Assembly (NCBI RefSeq): GCF_000158955.1
Contig: NZ_GG657757.1
Coordinates: forward strand, 7,239,122 to 7,303,121
Origin: Streptomyces viridochromogenes DSM 40736
GTDB taxonomy: Bacteria; Actinomycetota; Actinomycetes; Streptomycetales; Streptomycetaceae
DNA: 64,000 nt
Direction: 5' to 3'
Shown: positions 10,385 through 21,298 of the stretch, in pieces
Numbering within the stretch: position 1 is the first letter of the stretch
Layout of the letters: every line of letters begins with the position of its first letter
Translations under genes and position numbers: made by a program
The notes under the pieces: generated by a model
Seen by the model: only the letters and a program-made list of their open reading frames with translations
Told to the model about the DNA's origin: nothing
Database searches by the model: none

Positions 10385-11788
10385 ATGAGCACCCGAACCG
10401 TCATCCGCGGTGGCCTGGTCATCACCGCCTCCGACGAACTGCACGCCGACGTCCTGATCGAGGACGGCCGAATCGCCGCCCTCGCGGCCTCCAACACCCC
10501 CGCCGCGCAGGCCTTCACCCCCGACCGGGTCATCGACGCCACCGGAAAGTACGTCATCCCCGGCGGCGTCGACGCCCACACCCACATGGAACTCCCCTTC
10601 GGCGGCACCTTCGCCTCCGACACCTTCGAGACCGGCACCCGCGCCGCCGCCTGGGGCGGCACGACCACGATCGTCGACTTCGCCGTGCAGAGCGTCGGCC
10701 ACACCCTGCGCGAGGGCCTCGACGCCTGGCACGCCAAGGCCGAGGGCAACTGCGCGATCGACTACGGCTTCCACATGATCGTCTCCGACGTGAACCAGGA
10801 GACCCTCAAGGAGATGGACCTGCTGATCGAGGAGGGCGTGTCCTCGTTCAAGCAGTTCATGGCCTACCCGGGGGTGTTCTACTCCGACGACGGCCAGATC
10901 CTGCGCGCCATGCAGCGCTCCGCCGAGAACGGCGGCCTGATCATGATGCACGCCGAGAACGGCATCGCCATCGACGTCCTGGTGGAGCAGGCGCTGGCCC
11001 GCGGCGAGACCGACCCGCGCTTCCACGGCGAGGTCCGCAAGGCCCTGCTGGAGGCCGAGGCCACCCACCGCGCCATCAAGCTCGCCCAGGTCGCGGGCGC
11101 CCCCCTGTACGTCGTGCACGTCTCGGCGACGGAGGCGGTCGCCGAGCTGGCCCGGGCCCGCGACGAGGGGCTCAACGTCTTCGGCGAGACGTGCCCGCAG
11201 TACCTGTTCCTGTCCACCGACAACCTCGCAGAGCCGGACTTCGAGGGCGCCAAGTACGTGTGCAGCACACCGCTCAGGCCCCGGGAACACCAGGCCGCGC
11301 TGTGGCGGGGCCTGCGCACCAACGACCTCCAGGTCGTCTCCACCGATCACTGCCCCTTCTGCTTCGTCGGCCAGAAGGAGCTCGGCCGCGGCGACTTCTC
11401 CAAGATCCCCAACGGCCTCCCGGGCGTCGAGAACCGGATGGACCTCCTCCACCAGGCGGTCCTCGACGGGCACATCTCACGCCGCCGCTGGATCGAGATC
11501 GCCTGCGCCACTCCGGCCCGGATGTTCGGCCTGTACCCGAAGAAGGGCACCATCGCGCCGGGCGCGGACGCCGACGTCGTCATCTACGACCCGCACGCCG
11601 AGCAGGTCATGTCCGCCGACACGCACCACATGAACGTCGACTACTCGGCGTACGAGGGCAAACGCGTCACCGGCCGGGTCGAGACGGTCCTCTCGCGGGG
11701 CGTGCCCGTCATCACCGAGCGGGAGTACACCGGTCACGCCGGACACGGCGTCTTCACCCCGCGATCCACCTGTCAGTACCTCAACTAG
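10385..11788 (+). CDS. hydA: Dihydropyrimidinase / D-hydantoinase
   Basis: A cyclic amidohydrolase predicted to open dihydrouracil, dihydrothymine or 5-substituted hydantoins to N-carbamoyl amino acids, the substrates of the flanking nitrilases. The 467-residue protein has the binuclear-zinc ligands H65 and H67 (DAHTHME), the carboxylated lysine K156 (SSFKQFMAY), H189, H245 and D321 (STDHCPF), plus a C-terminal beta extension. GAGGAG lies 9 bases before the ATG. The gap after the nitrilase holds only the dispersed repeat, so the two are probably co-transcribed. It is catalytically complete. Allantoinase is less likely given the K156 region and neighbours. Confidence 0.93.
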   Translation: MSTRTVIRGGLVITASDELHADVLIEDGRIAALAASNTPAAQAFTPDRVIDATGKYVIPGGVDAHTHMELPFGGTFASDTFETGTRAAAWGGTTTIVDFAVQSVGHTLREGLDAWHAKAEGNCAIDYGFHMIVSDVNQETLKEMDLLIEEGVSSFKQFMAYPGVFYSDDGQILRAMQRSAENGGLIMMHAENGIAIDVLVEQALARGETDPRFHGEVRKALLEAEATHRAIKLAQVAGAPLYVVHVSATEAVAELARARDEGLNVFGETCPQYLFLSTDNLAEPDFEGAKYVCSTPLRPREHQAALWRGLRTNDLQVVSTDHCPFCFVGQKELGRGDFSKIPNGLPGVENRMDLLHQAVLDGHISRRRWIEIACATPARMFGLYPKKGTIAPGADADVVIYDPHAEQVMSADTHHMNVDYSAYEGKRVTGRVETVLSRGVPVITEREYTGHAGHGVFTPRSTCQYLN

Positions 11789-11799
11789 GAGTGGCGCAG

Positions 11800-12822
11800 A
11801 TGGACTTCGGACTCGTCCTGCAGACCGACCCGCCGGCCTCGCGGGTGATCAGCCTGATGAAGCGCGCGGAACGGAACGGTTTCTCGCACGGCTGGACCTT
11901 CGACTCCGCCGTGCTGTGGCAGGAGCCGTTCGTGATCTACAGCCAGATCCTGGCCAACACCACGAAACTGAAGGTCGGGCCGATGGTGACCAACCCGGGC
12001 ACCCGCACCTGGGAGGTCACCGCCTCCACCTTCGCCACCCTCAACGACATGTTCGGCAACCGCACGGTCTGCGGCATCGGCCGCGGTGACTCCGCCATGC
12101 GCGTGGCCGGCCGCAAGCCCAACACCCTGGCCCGCATCAGCGACGCCATGCAGGTCATCCGGGCGCTGGCCGGCGGCCGGGAGGCCGACCTCGGCGGCGG
12201 GACCGTCGTCCGCTTCCCGTGGATCAGGCCAGGCGCCGAACTGCCCGTGTGGATGGCCGCGTACGGCCCCAAGGCCCTGAAGATGGCCGGTGAGGAGGCG
12301 GACGGGTTCATCCTCCAGCTGGCCGACCTGTATCTGACCGAGTACATGGTCAAGGCCGTGAAGGACGCGGCCGTCGCCGCCGGCCGGGACCCGGAGGCGG
12401 TGACCGTCTGCGTGGCCGCCCCGGCCTACGTCACCGAGGACGACTCGCCCGAGGCGCTCGCCCACGCGCGCGAGCAGTGCCGGTGGTTCGGCGGGATGGT
12501 CGGCAACCATGTCGCCGACCTGGTGGCCAAGTACGGCGAGCACTCCGCCGCCGTACCCGACGAACTCACCGCTTACATCAAGGCGCGCGAGGGGTACGAC
12601 TACTCCCACCACGGGCGCAGCGGGAACCCCGACACCCAGTTCGTGCCCGACGAGATCGTCGACCGGTTCTGCCTGATCGGCCCGGTCGAGCGGCACATCG
12701 AGAAGCTGAACGCGCTGCGCGCGCTCGGCGTGGACCAGTTCGCCGTCTACGACATGCACGACGCGCAGGAGGCCGTGATCGACGCGTACGGATCACGGGT
12801 GATCCCGGCCGTCAACGGCTGA
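11800..12822 (+). CDS. LLM-class flavin or F420-dependent oxidoreductase (TIGR03842-like)
   Basis: A 340-residue single-domain TIM-barrel protein of the bacterial luciferase superfamily, opening MDFGLVLQTDPP. The conserved GIGRGDSAMRVAGR near residues 92-105 is the phosphate-binding area typical of these enzymes. Members similar to this recur beside hydantoinase genes. The cofactor could be F420 (made by actinobacteria) or FMN; sequence alone does not settle it. It lies 11 bases after dihydropyrimidinase, so it is in the same operon, and it is the only redox enzyme in the block. A GTG three codons upstream is an alternative start. A strong terminator follows it. Confidence 0.82.
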   Translation: MDFGLVLQTDPPASRVISLMKRAERNGFSHGWTFDSAVLWQEPFVIYSQILANTTKLKVGPMVTNPGTRTWEVTASTFATLNDMFGNRTVCGIGRGDSAMRVAGRKPNTLARISDAMQVIRALAGGREADLGGGTVVRFPWIRPGAELPVWMAAYGPKALKMAGEEADGFILQLADLYLTEYMVKAVKDAAVAAGRDPEAVTVCVAAPAYVTEDDSPEALAHAREQCRWFGGMVGNHVADLVAKYGEHSAAVPDELTAYIKAREGYDYSHHGRSGNPDTQFVPDEIVDRFCLIGPVERHIEKLNALRALGVDQFAVYDMHDAQEAVIDAYGSRVIPAVNG

Positions 12823-12847
12823 TCCCCCCGGCGCTACCCCACTGACT

Positions 12848-12874
12848 CCCCCTTCCCGGCGGCCGGGAAGGGGG
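12848..12874 (+). terminator. Hairpin terminator after the LLM gene
   Basis: A perfect 12-bp stem CCCCCTTCCCGG / CCGGGAAGGGGG with a 3-base loop, 25 bases after the stop codon. There is no T-run, which is usual for Streptomyces. It may only partly uncouple the permease gene that follows. Confidence 0.75.
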
Positions 12875-12956
12875 CCCAGGACGCTCCCGAGCGCACCCCC
12901 CATCGGCGTCACCCGCATGGCCTTTCCCGTCCCACCTCCCCTGATTGGCCTGGCCC

Positions 12957-14483
<1,527 letters not shown>

Positions 14484-14509
14484 CGGGAAACGCGGGCGCC
14501 GGAGGGCGG

Positions 14510-15184
14510 TCAGCCCTTGCCGCCACCGTCCTCCAGCGCGGCGACCGCTTCCTTGGCGGCCTTGATGGCGCCCTTGTTGATGGTGTCCGTGTCGGGCGCC
14601 TTCTTCGACTCGAAGTCACTGCCGTTGTACGTGATGACGACCAGCGCGTTGGCGGCGCGGGCGACGACCGTTCCCTCGCGGGTCTCCTGCTTGTCCTCGG
14701 TGGTGAGGTTCACGACGGAGTACGCGCTGTCGCCCAGACCCGGGACGGCCCCTCCGCCGCTCTTCTCCTCGGTGCGGGCCGTGTACGACTTCTGCGCCGC
14801 CTCGTCCGACCCCATGATCTCGAAGGAGACGTCGAGCCAGCGGTAGTCGTACCCCTTGAGCGCGTTCCAGGAGCAGGTGCGGCGCAACGCGGAGTCCGTG
14901 GACGGGATCTCCTTGCCGGCCTTCTTGGCCCCCGGGACCAGGGACGTGACGGTCTTCTCGGTGACGCTCCCGCACGGGGCGGGCGCGGCCGGGTACGTCT
15001 TCGACTCGGTCGACGTCGACGGCGCGGACGCGGACTGCGTCCCGGTCTTCTCTTCGGCCGGCCTGTGCTCGGCCGCCTGCGGCGCGGCGAGCGGACCGGA
15101 CGACAGCGCCCAGCCCGCCGCGGCGAGCACGGCCACCGGCGACAGGCGTGCGGTCAGGGCGAGGGGCAGAGGTAGGGAACGCAC
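14510..15184 (-). CDS. Secreted DUF3558-like protein
   Basis: A 224-residue protein with a Sec-type signal (about residues 1-36: basic start, hydrophobic core, small-residue cut site); no lipobox cysteine is visible. After a Ser/Thr-rich linker, a globular domain from about residue 70 has paired cysteines (C71 in APCGS, C103 in RRTCSW), the usual layout of DUF3558-like exported proteins of actinomycetes. Function is unknown. It is convergent with the permease gene, 26 bases away, with no obvious terminator between. Confidence 0.7.
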   Translation of the reverse strand: MRSLPLPLALTARLSPVAVLAAAGWALSSGPLAAPQAAEHRPAEEKTGTQSASAPSTSTESKTYPAAPAPCGSVTEKTVTSLVPGAKKAGKEIPSTDSALRRTCSWNALKGYDYRWLDVSFEIMGSDEAAQKSYTARTEEKSGGGAVPGLGDSAYSVVNLTTEDKQETREGTVVARAANALVVITYNGSDFESKKAPDTDTINKGAIKAAKEAVAALEDGGGKG

Positions 15185-15322
15185 GGCGCCCTTCTCGTGG
15201 GGGACGGACGGTGCGGATCAGGTCCGCACGGCGGGCGGGACGACAGTGTCACATGAGTCCCTGTGAGGCGGAAGTGCGACCTCCCAGCCGGGCCGCGGGA
15301 ATACTGTTCGCGTCGGCGCGGT

Positions 15323-15338
15323 CGCGCTGCGCAGCGCG
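15323..15338. other. 16-bp perfect palindrome in the gap between the LysR and DUF3558-like genes
   Basis: CGCGCTGC followed by its exact complement GCAGCGCG with no loop. It lies after the LysR stop codon, about 140 bases before the secreted-protein gene in their common direction. It may be a protein site or part of a terminator; pure G/C palindromes of this size also arise by chance here. Confidence 0.3.
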
Positions 15339-15402
15339 GATCGGGCCCGCGCCCCCTGGGCAAGGCGGGACATACCTCGACTTCGCGGCACAGGAGGGAC
15401 AT

Positions 15403-16308
15403 TCACGTCATGGGCGTCGCCCGGTCGGCCGACGTTCGCAGCGCGTGGTCGAGGAAGCGCCGCGCGATCGGCGGCACGGCACGTGAGCTGAGCCAGGCGA
15501 TGCCGATGTCCCGGGCGCCCCGGACGTCGGTGATCTCCAGGTAGCGGATCGGGGACTCGGAGGCCGCCGTGATGTCCGGCGACGACGGAATGAGGGACAC
15601 CCCCAGACCCGCGGCGACCAGGCCGCGCAGGGTCTCCACCTCCTCGCCCTCGAAGGCGATCACCGGAGTGAAGCCGGCCTCGCGGCACAGTGCCGCGGTG
15701 ATGTCGCGCAGCCCGTATCCCTGCTTGAGCAGGATGAACCGCTCCTCGGCCACCTCGGCCAGACGGATCCGGCGCCGTCTGGCGAGCCGGTGCCGGGCCG
15801 GGACGGCCAGCCGCAGCGGCTCCACCAGCAGCCGCCGCCAGGTGATCAAGGGGTGGCCGGGGTCGCTGCTGGTGATGACCAGATCGGCGGTGGTGTCGAG
15901 GAGGTGCCGGGTCAGCCCCATCTCGCCGTCCTGGTGCAGCTCGAACTGCGCCTGGGGGAAGGTCCGCCGGAAGTCCGTGACGAGCCGCGGAACCAGCCAG
16001 GTCCCCAGGGTGTGCAAGAAGGCCAGCGACACCACTCCGGAGTCGGGGTGGACCATCTCGGCCACGGCTCGCCGCCCCCGGTCGTAGTTGTCGAGCATCC
16101 CGTCGACGTACTCCTTGAACACCCGCCCCGCCGGGGTGAGGCGCAGCACCCGTCCGACCCGCTGGAGGAGCGCCGCGCCGACCTCGTCCTCCAGCCGGGC
16201 CAGGGCCCGTGACAGGGCGGGCTGGGTGATGCCGGCGTCCGTCGCGGCGTCGGTCACCGTCGTTCCCTCGGCGACGGCCTGGAAGGAACGCAGTACCTGG
16301 AGGTCCAT
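15403..16308 (-). CDS. LysR-family transcriptional regulator
   Basis: 301 residues, the standard length. The winged helix-turn-helix is at residues 1-60 (VTDAATDAGITQPALSRALA) and a periplasmic-binding-protein-like effector domain at about 90-295. The ATG is chosen by alignment of the first helix, since the frame extends upstream into the FUSC gene on the same strand. The gap to the FUSC gene is only 35 bases, so it may be transcribed with it and regulate the exporter. The effector is unknown; a small aromatic or organic acid would fit the neighbouring transporters, which is inference. Confidence 0.9.
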   Translation of the reverse strand: MDLQVLRSFQAVAEGTTVTDAATDAGITQPALSRALARLEDEVGAALLQRVGRVLRLTPAGRVFKEYVDGMLDNYDRGRRAVAEMVHPDSGVVSLAFLHTLGTWLVPRLVTDFRRTFPQAQFELHQDGEMGLTRHLLDTTADLVITSSDPGHPLITWRRLLVEPLRLAVPARHRLARRRRIRLAEVAEERFILLKQGYGLRDITAALCREAGFTPVIAFEGEEVETLRGLVAAGLGVSLIPSSPDITAASESPIRYLEITDVRGARDIGIAWLSSRAVPPIARRFLDHALRTSADRATPMT

Positions 16309-16343
16309 GGCCCCATTCTTCCCCCGCCGCGTGACGGGAGCCG

Positions 16344-18083
16344 TCACCGGGCCGGGCTCGCCGCCCCCGCGACCGCCTGCCCGGTGACCTGGTCGCAGAG
16401 CCGTTCGGCGGCCGTGATGGCGCTCTCCCAGTCGGGCAGTGGCCGCCCGCGGCGGGCCGGTTCGCGCCGGGCGTGAGCGACCGTGCGACGCGCCTCGGCC
16501 AGCTGGTGGTAGGCGGCACGGCGCAGCGACTGCCGCTGCACCGGGCCCGCTTCCGGCGCGGCGTCGCGATACCGGCGAGCGGCGGCGACGGCGGCCTCGG
16601 TCTGTGCCTCGGCCCGGTGCTCGGAGGAGTCCGGCCACACCACGAAGTGCGCCACGAGCACGAGCGCGGACGCCAGCGCCGTGTCCACCACCCGCGTGCC
16701 GTACAGCGCCCGGTGGTCGCCCAGCAGATCGAGGAGCACGAACACGACGGCGGTCAGGCCCAGCGTGGCGAGCGCGTAGTGGTGCCGCACGCCGACGGCC
16801 ATCAGCGCGCCGAACACGGCCACGACACCCACCACGGCGTAGGTTCCGGTGGCCGCCGCGGACACCGCCCCGATGGCGGCCACTCCGACGATCGTGCCGA
16901 CGCACCGGTGCAGTGCCCGGGGCAGCAGCGGGCCGAAGTCGGGCTTGTAGACGAAGGCCACCGTCATGGGCAGCCAGTAACCGCGGGGGCGGTGCAGTAC
17001 CTCGGCGAGCAGATGGGAGGCGAGCACACATCCCGCCAGCAGCAGGGCGTAGCGCACCCGCGCCGCCCGTCCGGGCCGTTCGCGCGCGGGAAGACGCAAC
17101 TGCAGGTCGGCGCCGTCCGGTTCGCCGTCGACGACGCGGGCCAGATCGGCCAGGGCCCGCGTCCCCGGCGAGTCGGTCTGCGGTGCCGGCTCCGCCACGC
17201 GGTCCTCCGGGGCCGTGAGACGGTCCGGCAGCAGACGGCCGGCCAGGTGCCGCGGTACGCCGGTCAGGGCGGGCGGAAGCGCACGGCCCTCCCACACCAC
17301 CGCCGTCACGGCCTCGCCCAGCCGCACGGCGTAGTGGAACGCCCGGACCAGCTCCCCGGCCCCGTCCTGCCGCCGCCGGCCGCGCGGGGCGAGATGGGGG
17401 GCCATCACCTCGTGGGCGTGGTTCAGGGCCAGCGTCATCCGCAGGCGGGCCTGTTCGGCGGCGTCGGTACCCGCCACGGCCAGGGCCTCGCCGGCGCTCC
17501 GGTACACGGCGAGCACGGCGGCCCGTTCGACGTGGTGCCGGCGCCACAGCCACGGGGCCGCGGACAGCACGAGGACCAGGGCGACACCGGCGAGCAGCGC
17601 CAGCGGCGCCTGCCACCACGGCCCCGGCACGGGGATGCCACTGCCGATCGTGACACCGAGCAGGAGCTGCATGCCCGACACGGACGCGATCCGCTCCCGC
17701 AGGCTGACACCGCCGGCCACCAGCGCGGCCGCCACCATGGTCACCGCGACCGCCGTCGGGTGCCCGCTGCGCAGGGCGAGTTCACCGGCGAGCAGGCCGA
17801 GCGCGCTGGACACCCCGGTCCAGCCCAGCCGCCGCACCCGCACCCGGTAGGGATCGGCACCGTCCTGGCTCACACCCCACAGGGCGCCGATCGCGGCGAT
17901 CACCGAGGGCACGACCCATCCGGTGACGAGTCCGACGAGCAGGGGCAGCGCGAGCGCGACGGCGCCTCGCGCCGCCGCCGCGAGCGGCAGGGAGCCGGGC
18001 ACGCGGCCGAGAACGGAGCGCGGCCACCGCGGGCACGACAAGCGGCGCGGACGGTCCGGTCGCGTGTCTGCTGCTGGTGTCAT
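16344..18083 (-). CDS. FUSC-family membrane protein (aromatic acid exporter-like)
   Basis: A 579-residue protein built as two membrane blocks, each of several hydrophobic helices (about residues 35-180 and 355-495), separated and followed by cytoplasmic helical domains. This is the fusaric-acid-resistance/YccS/AaeB layout. Such proteins are proposed to export aromatic carboxylates. The ATG follows AAAGGACA 8 bases upstream; a longer reading frame upstream lacks a ribosome site. It is sandwiched between a LysR regulator and an AEC carrier on the same strand, suggesting one organic-acid efflux unit. Confidence 0.85.
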   Translation of the reverse strand: MTPAADTRPDRPRRLSCPRWPRSVLGRVPGSLPLAAAARGAVALALPLLVGLVTGWVVPSVIAAIGALWGVSQDGADPYRVRVRRLGWTGVSSALGLLAGELALRSGHPTAVAVTMVAAALVAGGVSLRERIASVSGMQLLLGVTIGSGIPVPGPWWQAPLALLAGVALVLVLSAAPWLWRRHHVERAAVLAVYRSAGEALAVAGTDAAEQARLRMTLALNHAHEVMAPHLAPRGRRRQDGAGELVRAFHYAVRLGEAVTAVVWEGRALPPALTGVPRHLAGRLLPDRLTAPEDRVAEPAPQTDSPGTRALADLARVVDGEPDGADLQLRLPARERPGRAARVRYALLLAGCVLASHLLAEVLHRPRGYWLPMTVAFVYKPDFGPLLPRALHRCVGTIVGVAAIGAVSAAATGTYAVVGVVAVFGALMAVGVRHHYALATLGLTAVVFVLLDLLGDHRALYGTRVVDTALASALVLVAHFVVWPDSSEHRAEAQTEAAVAAARRYRDAAPEAGPVQRQSLRRAAYHQLAEARRTVAHARREPARRGRPLPDWESAITAAERLCDQVTGQAVAGAASPAR

Positions 18084-18168
18084 GAGGCCGTGTCCTTTCG
18101 GGGTGGTCGGCCGGAAGGCGGGCGCGGGAGCCACGCGAGGCGGTGCCCCGGCGGCCCCCCGACCGCGG

Positions 18169-19230
18169 TCAGCCGACCAGCTCGATGAGCAGGGGCAGGG
18201 TCACGAAGGAGAGGAGCAGGCTCAGTACGACGGCGGAGCCGACGGTCCGCACGTCCTCGGCCGAGCCGTGCCGGGCGGCGAACATCAGGGGGACGGGCGA
18301 GACGGGGAACGCGAGGATCAGCGCGGCCTGGGCGGCCACGGCCTGCGAGGTCAGGGCCAGTCCCGTTCCGTAGACGAGCAGGGGCAGGACGACCACGCTG
18401 GTGAGCGAGACCGCCCACACCGCGGGGGAGAGCGCGGGCCGGCCGATGCGGGCGACGGAGACGCCGACGTACAGCAGGGCCGTCGCCGAGGCGGCGCCGG
18501 CGAGCAGACTCAGTGCGGAGTCGGCGATCTCCGGCACACCGACCCCGGCGACCGACAGCACCAGGCCCAGGACCGGGCCCCAGCAGAACGGCTCGCGCAG
18601 CGCGTGCCCGACGGTGCGCAGCACGGAGGGACGAGGGCCGGGCGCCGGGGCCCCGGCGGGGGCCGGCTCGGGGGCGGCCGCCTCGGGCGCGCCCCCGCCG
18701 ACGGTGGCCAGAGCCGGCTGCCGAGCGGGGGCCGCCGCACCGGCGGCGACCGTCCGGGGCGCCGGATGGTCCGGCATGCCGAGGAGGATCAGGACGACCG
18801 GGTCGAGAACGACGTTGACGATGATGCCCGCGACGGCGATCGGCACGGCGGCCTGCGCGGTCCCGAACAGGCCCCCCAGGACGGGGGTGCCCATGAAGGC
18901 GTACTGCGGCTGGACGCACGCCAGGGCGAACAGGGCCGACCGCCGCAGCGAACGGCGGGCCGCGAGACGCAGGACGCCGAGCAGCACGGCGTACACGGCG
19001 AGGAACCCGAACGCCAGCAGACCCACCAGGGGCAGTTGCTCGACCAGCACGTGCCGCGGTGTCTGCCAGATGCTCAGCAGCAGGGCGGCGGGCAGCGCGA
19101 GTTGCATGGTCAGCTCGCGCAGTGCCTGGGCGCCGCCCGCGTCGAAGAGCGCCCGGCGGCCGGTGCCGTAGCCGACCGCGATCAGGAGGAAGACCGGCAC
19201 CACGACGGTGAAGATCTCGGCGTAAGACAT
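18169..19230 (-). CDS. AEC-family transporter (auxin efflux carrier / malonate permease-like)
   Basis: A 353-residue integral membrane protein with about 10 hydrophobic segments and an Ala/Pro-rich cytoplasmic loop in the middle (about residues 165-205). The GTPVLGGLFG region and ALPAALLLSIW near the front fit the AEC/PIN-like fold. Bacterial members carry malate, malonate or other carboxylates. It lies just downstream of the malic enzyme gene on the same strand, which supports a dicarboxylate substrate. The start codon is the ATG with CGGAAAGG-type spacing about 10 bases upstream. Confidence 0.85.
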   Translation of the reverse strand: MSYAEIFTVVVPVFLLIAVGYGTGRRALFDAGGAQALRELTMQLALPAALLLSIWQTPRHVLVEQLPLVGLLAFGFLAVYAVLLGVLRLAARRSLRRSALFALACVQPQYAFMGTPVLGGLFGTAQAAVPIAVAGIIVNVVLDPVVLILLGMPDHPAPRTVAAGAAAPARQPALATVGGGAPEAAAPEPAPAGAPAPGPRPSVLRTVGHALREPFCWGPVLGLVLSVAGVGVPEIADSALSLLAGAASATALLYVGVSVARIGRPALSPAVWAVSLTSVVVLPLLVYGTGLALTSQAVAAQAALILAFPVSPVPLMFAARHGSAEDVRTVGSAVVLSLLLSFVTLPLLIELVG

Positions 19231-19354
19231 GACTGCGTCAATCCTTCGGAAAGGGCGGAGGCGCGACCGTGCGGGCCGGTGACAGCACGTCAGAGAGCCG
19301 AGGGGGTACGGTCGGCGACCCCGGGGGTGTGGGGCGAGACCCGGCGCGGGCCCG

Positions 19355-21058
19355 TCAGACGGCCTCGATCGGCGGGTACTCCGGCAGCCACATGGCCGCG
19401 CGGACGCGCTCCTCGACCGTGTCGTCGACGGGCTCCCGGGCGACGCCGTCGGCGACCGCAGCGCGGGCCACGGCCACGGCCACCGCCACGGAGGTGTCAC
19501 GCAGCCGGTCGATCGGGGGCAGAATCGGAGCGCCCGGCGCCGTGGCGTCGGTCTGGTCAGCGATGGCGCGGGCCGCGGCCACCAGCATGCCGTCGGTGAT
19601 CCGCCCGGCCCGGGCGACGGCGGTGCCCAGCCCCAGGCCGGGGAAGACCAGCGCGTTGTTGGCCTGCCCGATGTGGTGGGTGACGCCGTCGGTCTCCACC
19701 GGCGCGAAGGGGCTGCCGGTGGCGATCAGGGCCCGGCCGCCGGTCCAGGCGAGCAGGTCGGCGGGGACGGCCTCGGCGAGCCGCGTGGGGTTGGACAGCG
19801 GCAGGATGACCGGCCGGTCGGTGTGCGCGGCCATGGAGCGGACGATGTCCTCGGTGAAGGCGCCGCCCTGCCCCGAGGTGCCGATCAGGACGCTCGGGCG
19901 GACCCGGTCGACGACCTCGGCCAGCGGCACACCACCGAGGTCCTCGTCGTGCCGCCAGTCGGCCACCTCGGCGCGGCGACGGGCGAAGGGCATCTGGAAG
20001 TCCCGCAGCCCCTGCTGGCCGTCGGTCAGCAGGCCGTGCCGGTCGACGGCCCAGATGCGGCCCGCAGCCTCCCGCGATGTCAGCCCGTCCGCGATCATCG
20101 CGTCGCGGAGCTGCTCGGCGATCCCGACACCGGCGGTACCGGCGCCGAAGAGCACCACCCGGTGGTCGCGCAGCGCGGCACCGCCGGCGCGCACGCCGGA
20201 GAGCACGGCGGCCAGGTTGACCGCGCCGGTGCCCTGGATGTCGTCGTTGAAGGTGAGCGTCTTCTCGCGGTACCGGTCGAGGACGCGGCGGGCGTTGGAC
20301 GAGCCGAAGTCCTCCCAGTGCAGCAGGGCGTCGGGGAACAGCTTCGTGGCCGCGGTGACGTAGGCGTCGATGAAGGCGTCGTAGCGGTCCCGGTCCACGC
20401 GCGGGTGCCGGTTGCCCAGGTACAGCGGGTCGTCCAGCAGGTCCTGCCGGTCGGTGCCGACGTCCAGCATCACCGCCAGGGTGCGGGCCGGGTCCACGCC
20501 TGCGGCGGCCGTGTAGACGGCGAGCTTGCCCACCGCGATGTCGATGCCGCCCACCCCCCAGTCGCCGATGCCGAGGATCGCCTCGCCGTCCGTCGCCACG
20601 ATCAGGTCCACGTCGTCGGCGCCCAGCCCGGAGGCCCGCAGGGAGCTCTCGATGGCGTCGGGGTCGTCGACCGACAGGTACACGCCGCGCGGGCGGCGGT
20701 ACTCGTAGCTGTAGCGCTCGATCGCCGTACCGACGGTCGGGGTGTACACGATCGGCAGCATCTCGGCGAGGTGGTCGCCGAGAAGCCGGTGGAAGAGCAC
20801 CTCGTTGCGGTCGCGCAGCGCCGTCAGGTAGACGTTCTTGGCGAGGTCGTCGGGCTGGGAACGGAACTGCGCGTAGGCGCGGGCGGCCTGCTGGTCCTGC
20901 GTCAGCACCTGCGGCGGCACCAGGCCGACCAGCCCGAGCTCCCGCCGTTCGCGCCGGGTGAAGGCCGTACCCCGGTTCAGACGCGGACTGTTCAGTACGG
21001 AGTGTCCGCGTGCGCTCGTCCGGATGACACCGTCGACGGTGCTCCTCTCTGTGCCCAT
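19355..21058 (-). CDS. NAD(P)-dependent malic enzyme (malate oxidoreductase, decarboxylating)
   Basis: Converts malate to pyruvate, CO2 and reduced pyridine nucleotide in the cytosol. At 567 residues it is the long, MaeA/SfcA-type form. Catalytic Y105 (LPIVYTPTVG) and K178 (AVGKLAVYT) are present, as are metal ligands in WEDFGSSNA and FNDDIQG, and a Rossmann motif FGAGTAGVGIAEQL. GAGGAG is 7 bases before the ATG. It is followed on the same strand by the AEC carrier. NAD versus NADP preference cannot be fixed by eye, but the length and GIGDWGVGGI pattern favour an NAD-type enzyme. Confidence 0.93.
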   Translation of the reverse strand: MGTERSTVDGVIRTSARGHSVLNSPRLNRGTAFTRRERRELGLVGLVPPQVLTQDQQAARAYAQFRSQPDDLAKNVYLTALRDRNEVLFHRLLGDHLAEMLPIVYTPTVGTAIERYSYEYRRPRGVYLSVDDPDAIESSLRASGLGADDVDLIVATDGEAILGIGDWGVGGIDIAVGKLAVYTAAAGVDPARTLAVMLDVGTDRQDLLDDPLYLGNRHPRVDRDRYDAFIDAYVTAATKLFPDALLHWEDFGSSNARRVLDRYREKTLTFNDDIQGTGAVNLAAVLSGVRAGGAALRDHRVVLFGAGTAGVGIAEQLRDAMIADGLTSREAAGRIWAVDRHGLLTDGQQGLRDFQMPFARRRAEVADWRHDEDLGGVPLAEVVDRVRPSVLIGTSGQGGAFTEDIVRSMAAHTDRPVILPLSNPTRLAEAVPADLLAWTGGRALIATGSPFAPVETDGVTHHIGQANNALVFPGLGLGTAVARAGRITDGMLVAAARAIADQTDATAPGAPILPPIDRLRDTSVAVAVAVARAAVADGVAREPVDDTVEERVRAAMWLPEYPPIEAV

Positions 21059-21110
21059 GATGACTCCTCGCAGGTCGGGACCGGGGTTCGTGCCAGACGT
21101 TCCAGACTGT

Positions 21111-21130
21111 GACGCAGCGTCGCATGCGTC
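21111..21130. promoter_or_regulatory. Inverted repeat upstream of the malic enzyme gene
   Basis: GACGCA-N8-TGCGTC, centred about 62 bases upstream of the malic enzyme start in a divergent intergenic region. It is a plausible regulator site; nothing identifies the protein. Confidence 0.3.
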
Positions 21131-21298
21131 CAATGCCTGACATCGCGGAGATCCATGACCTGACTGCATTCGAGCTCTGACCTGCGGGTTTTCCGGAGCG
21201 TGCGGAGCCGGTCGAGCCGCGCGGTGTGATTGACGTCGCCCTGTCGGGGGCAACGACGGGGGAGAGAGTTCCGGCCCCCGGACCCGGTGAGAGGTCAG

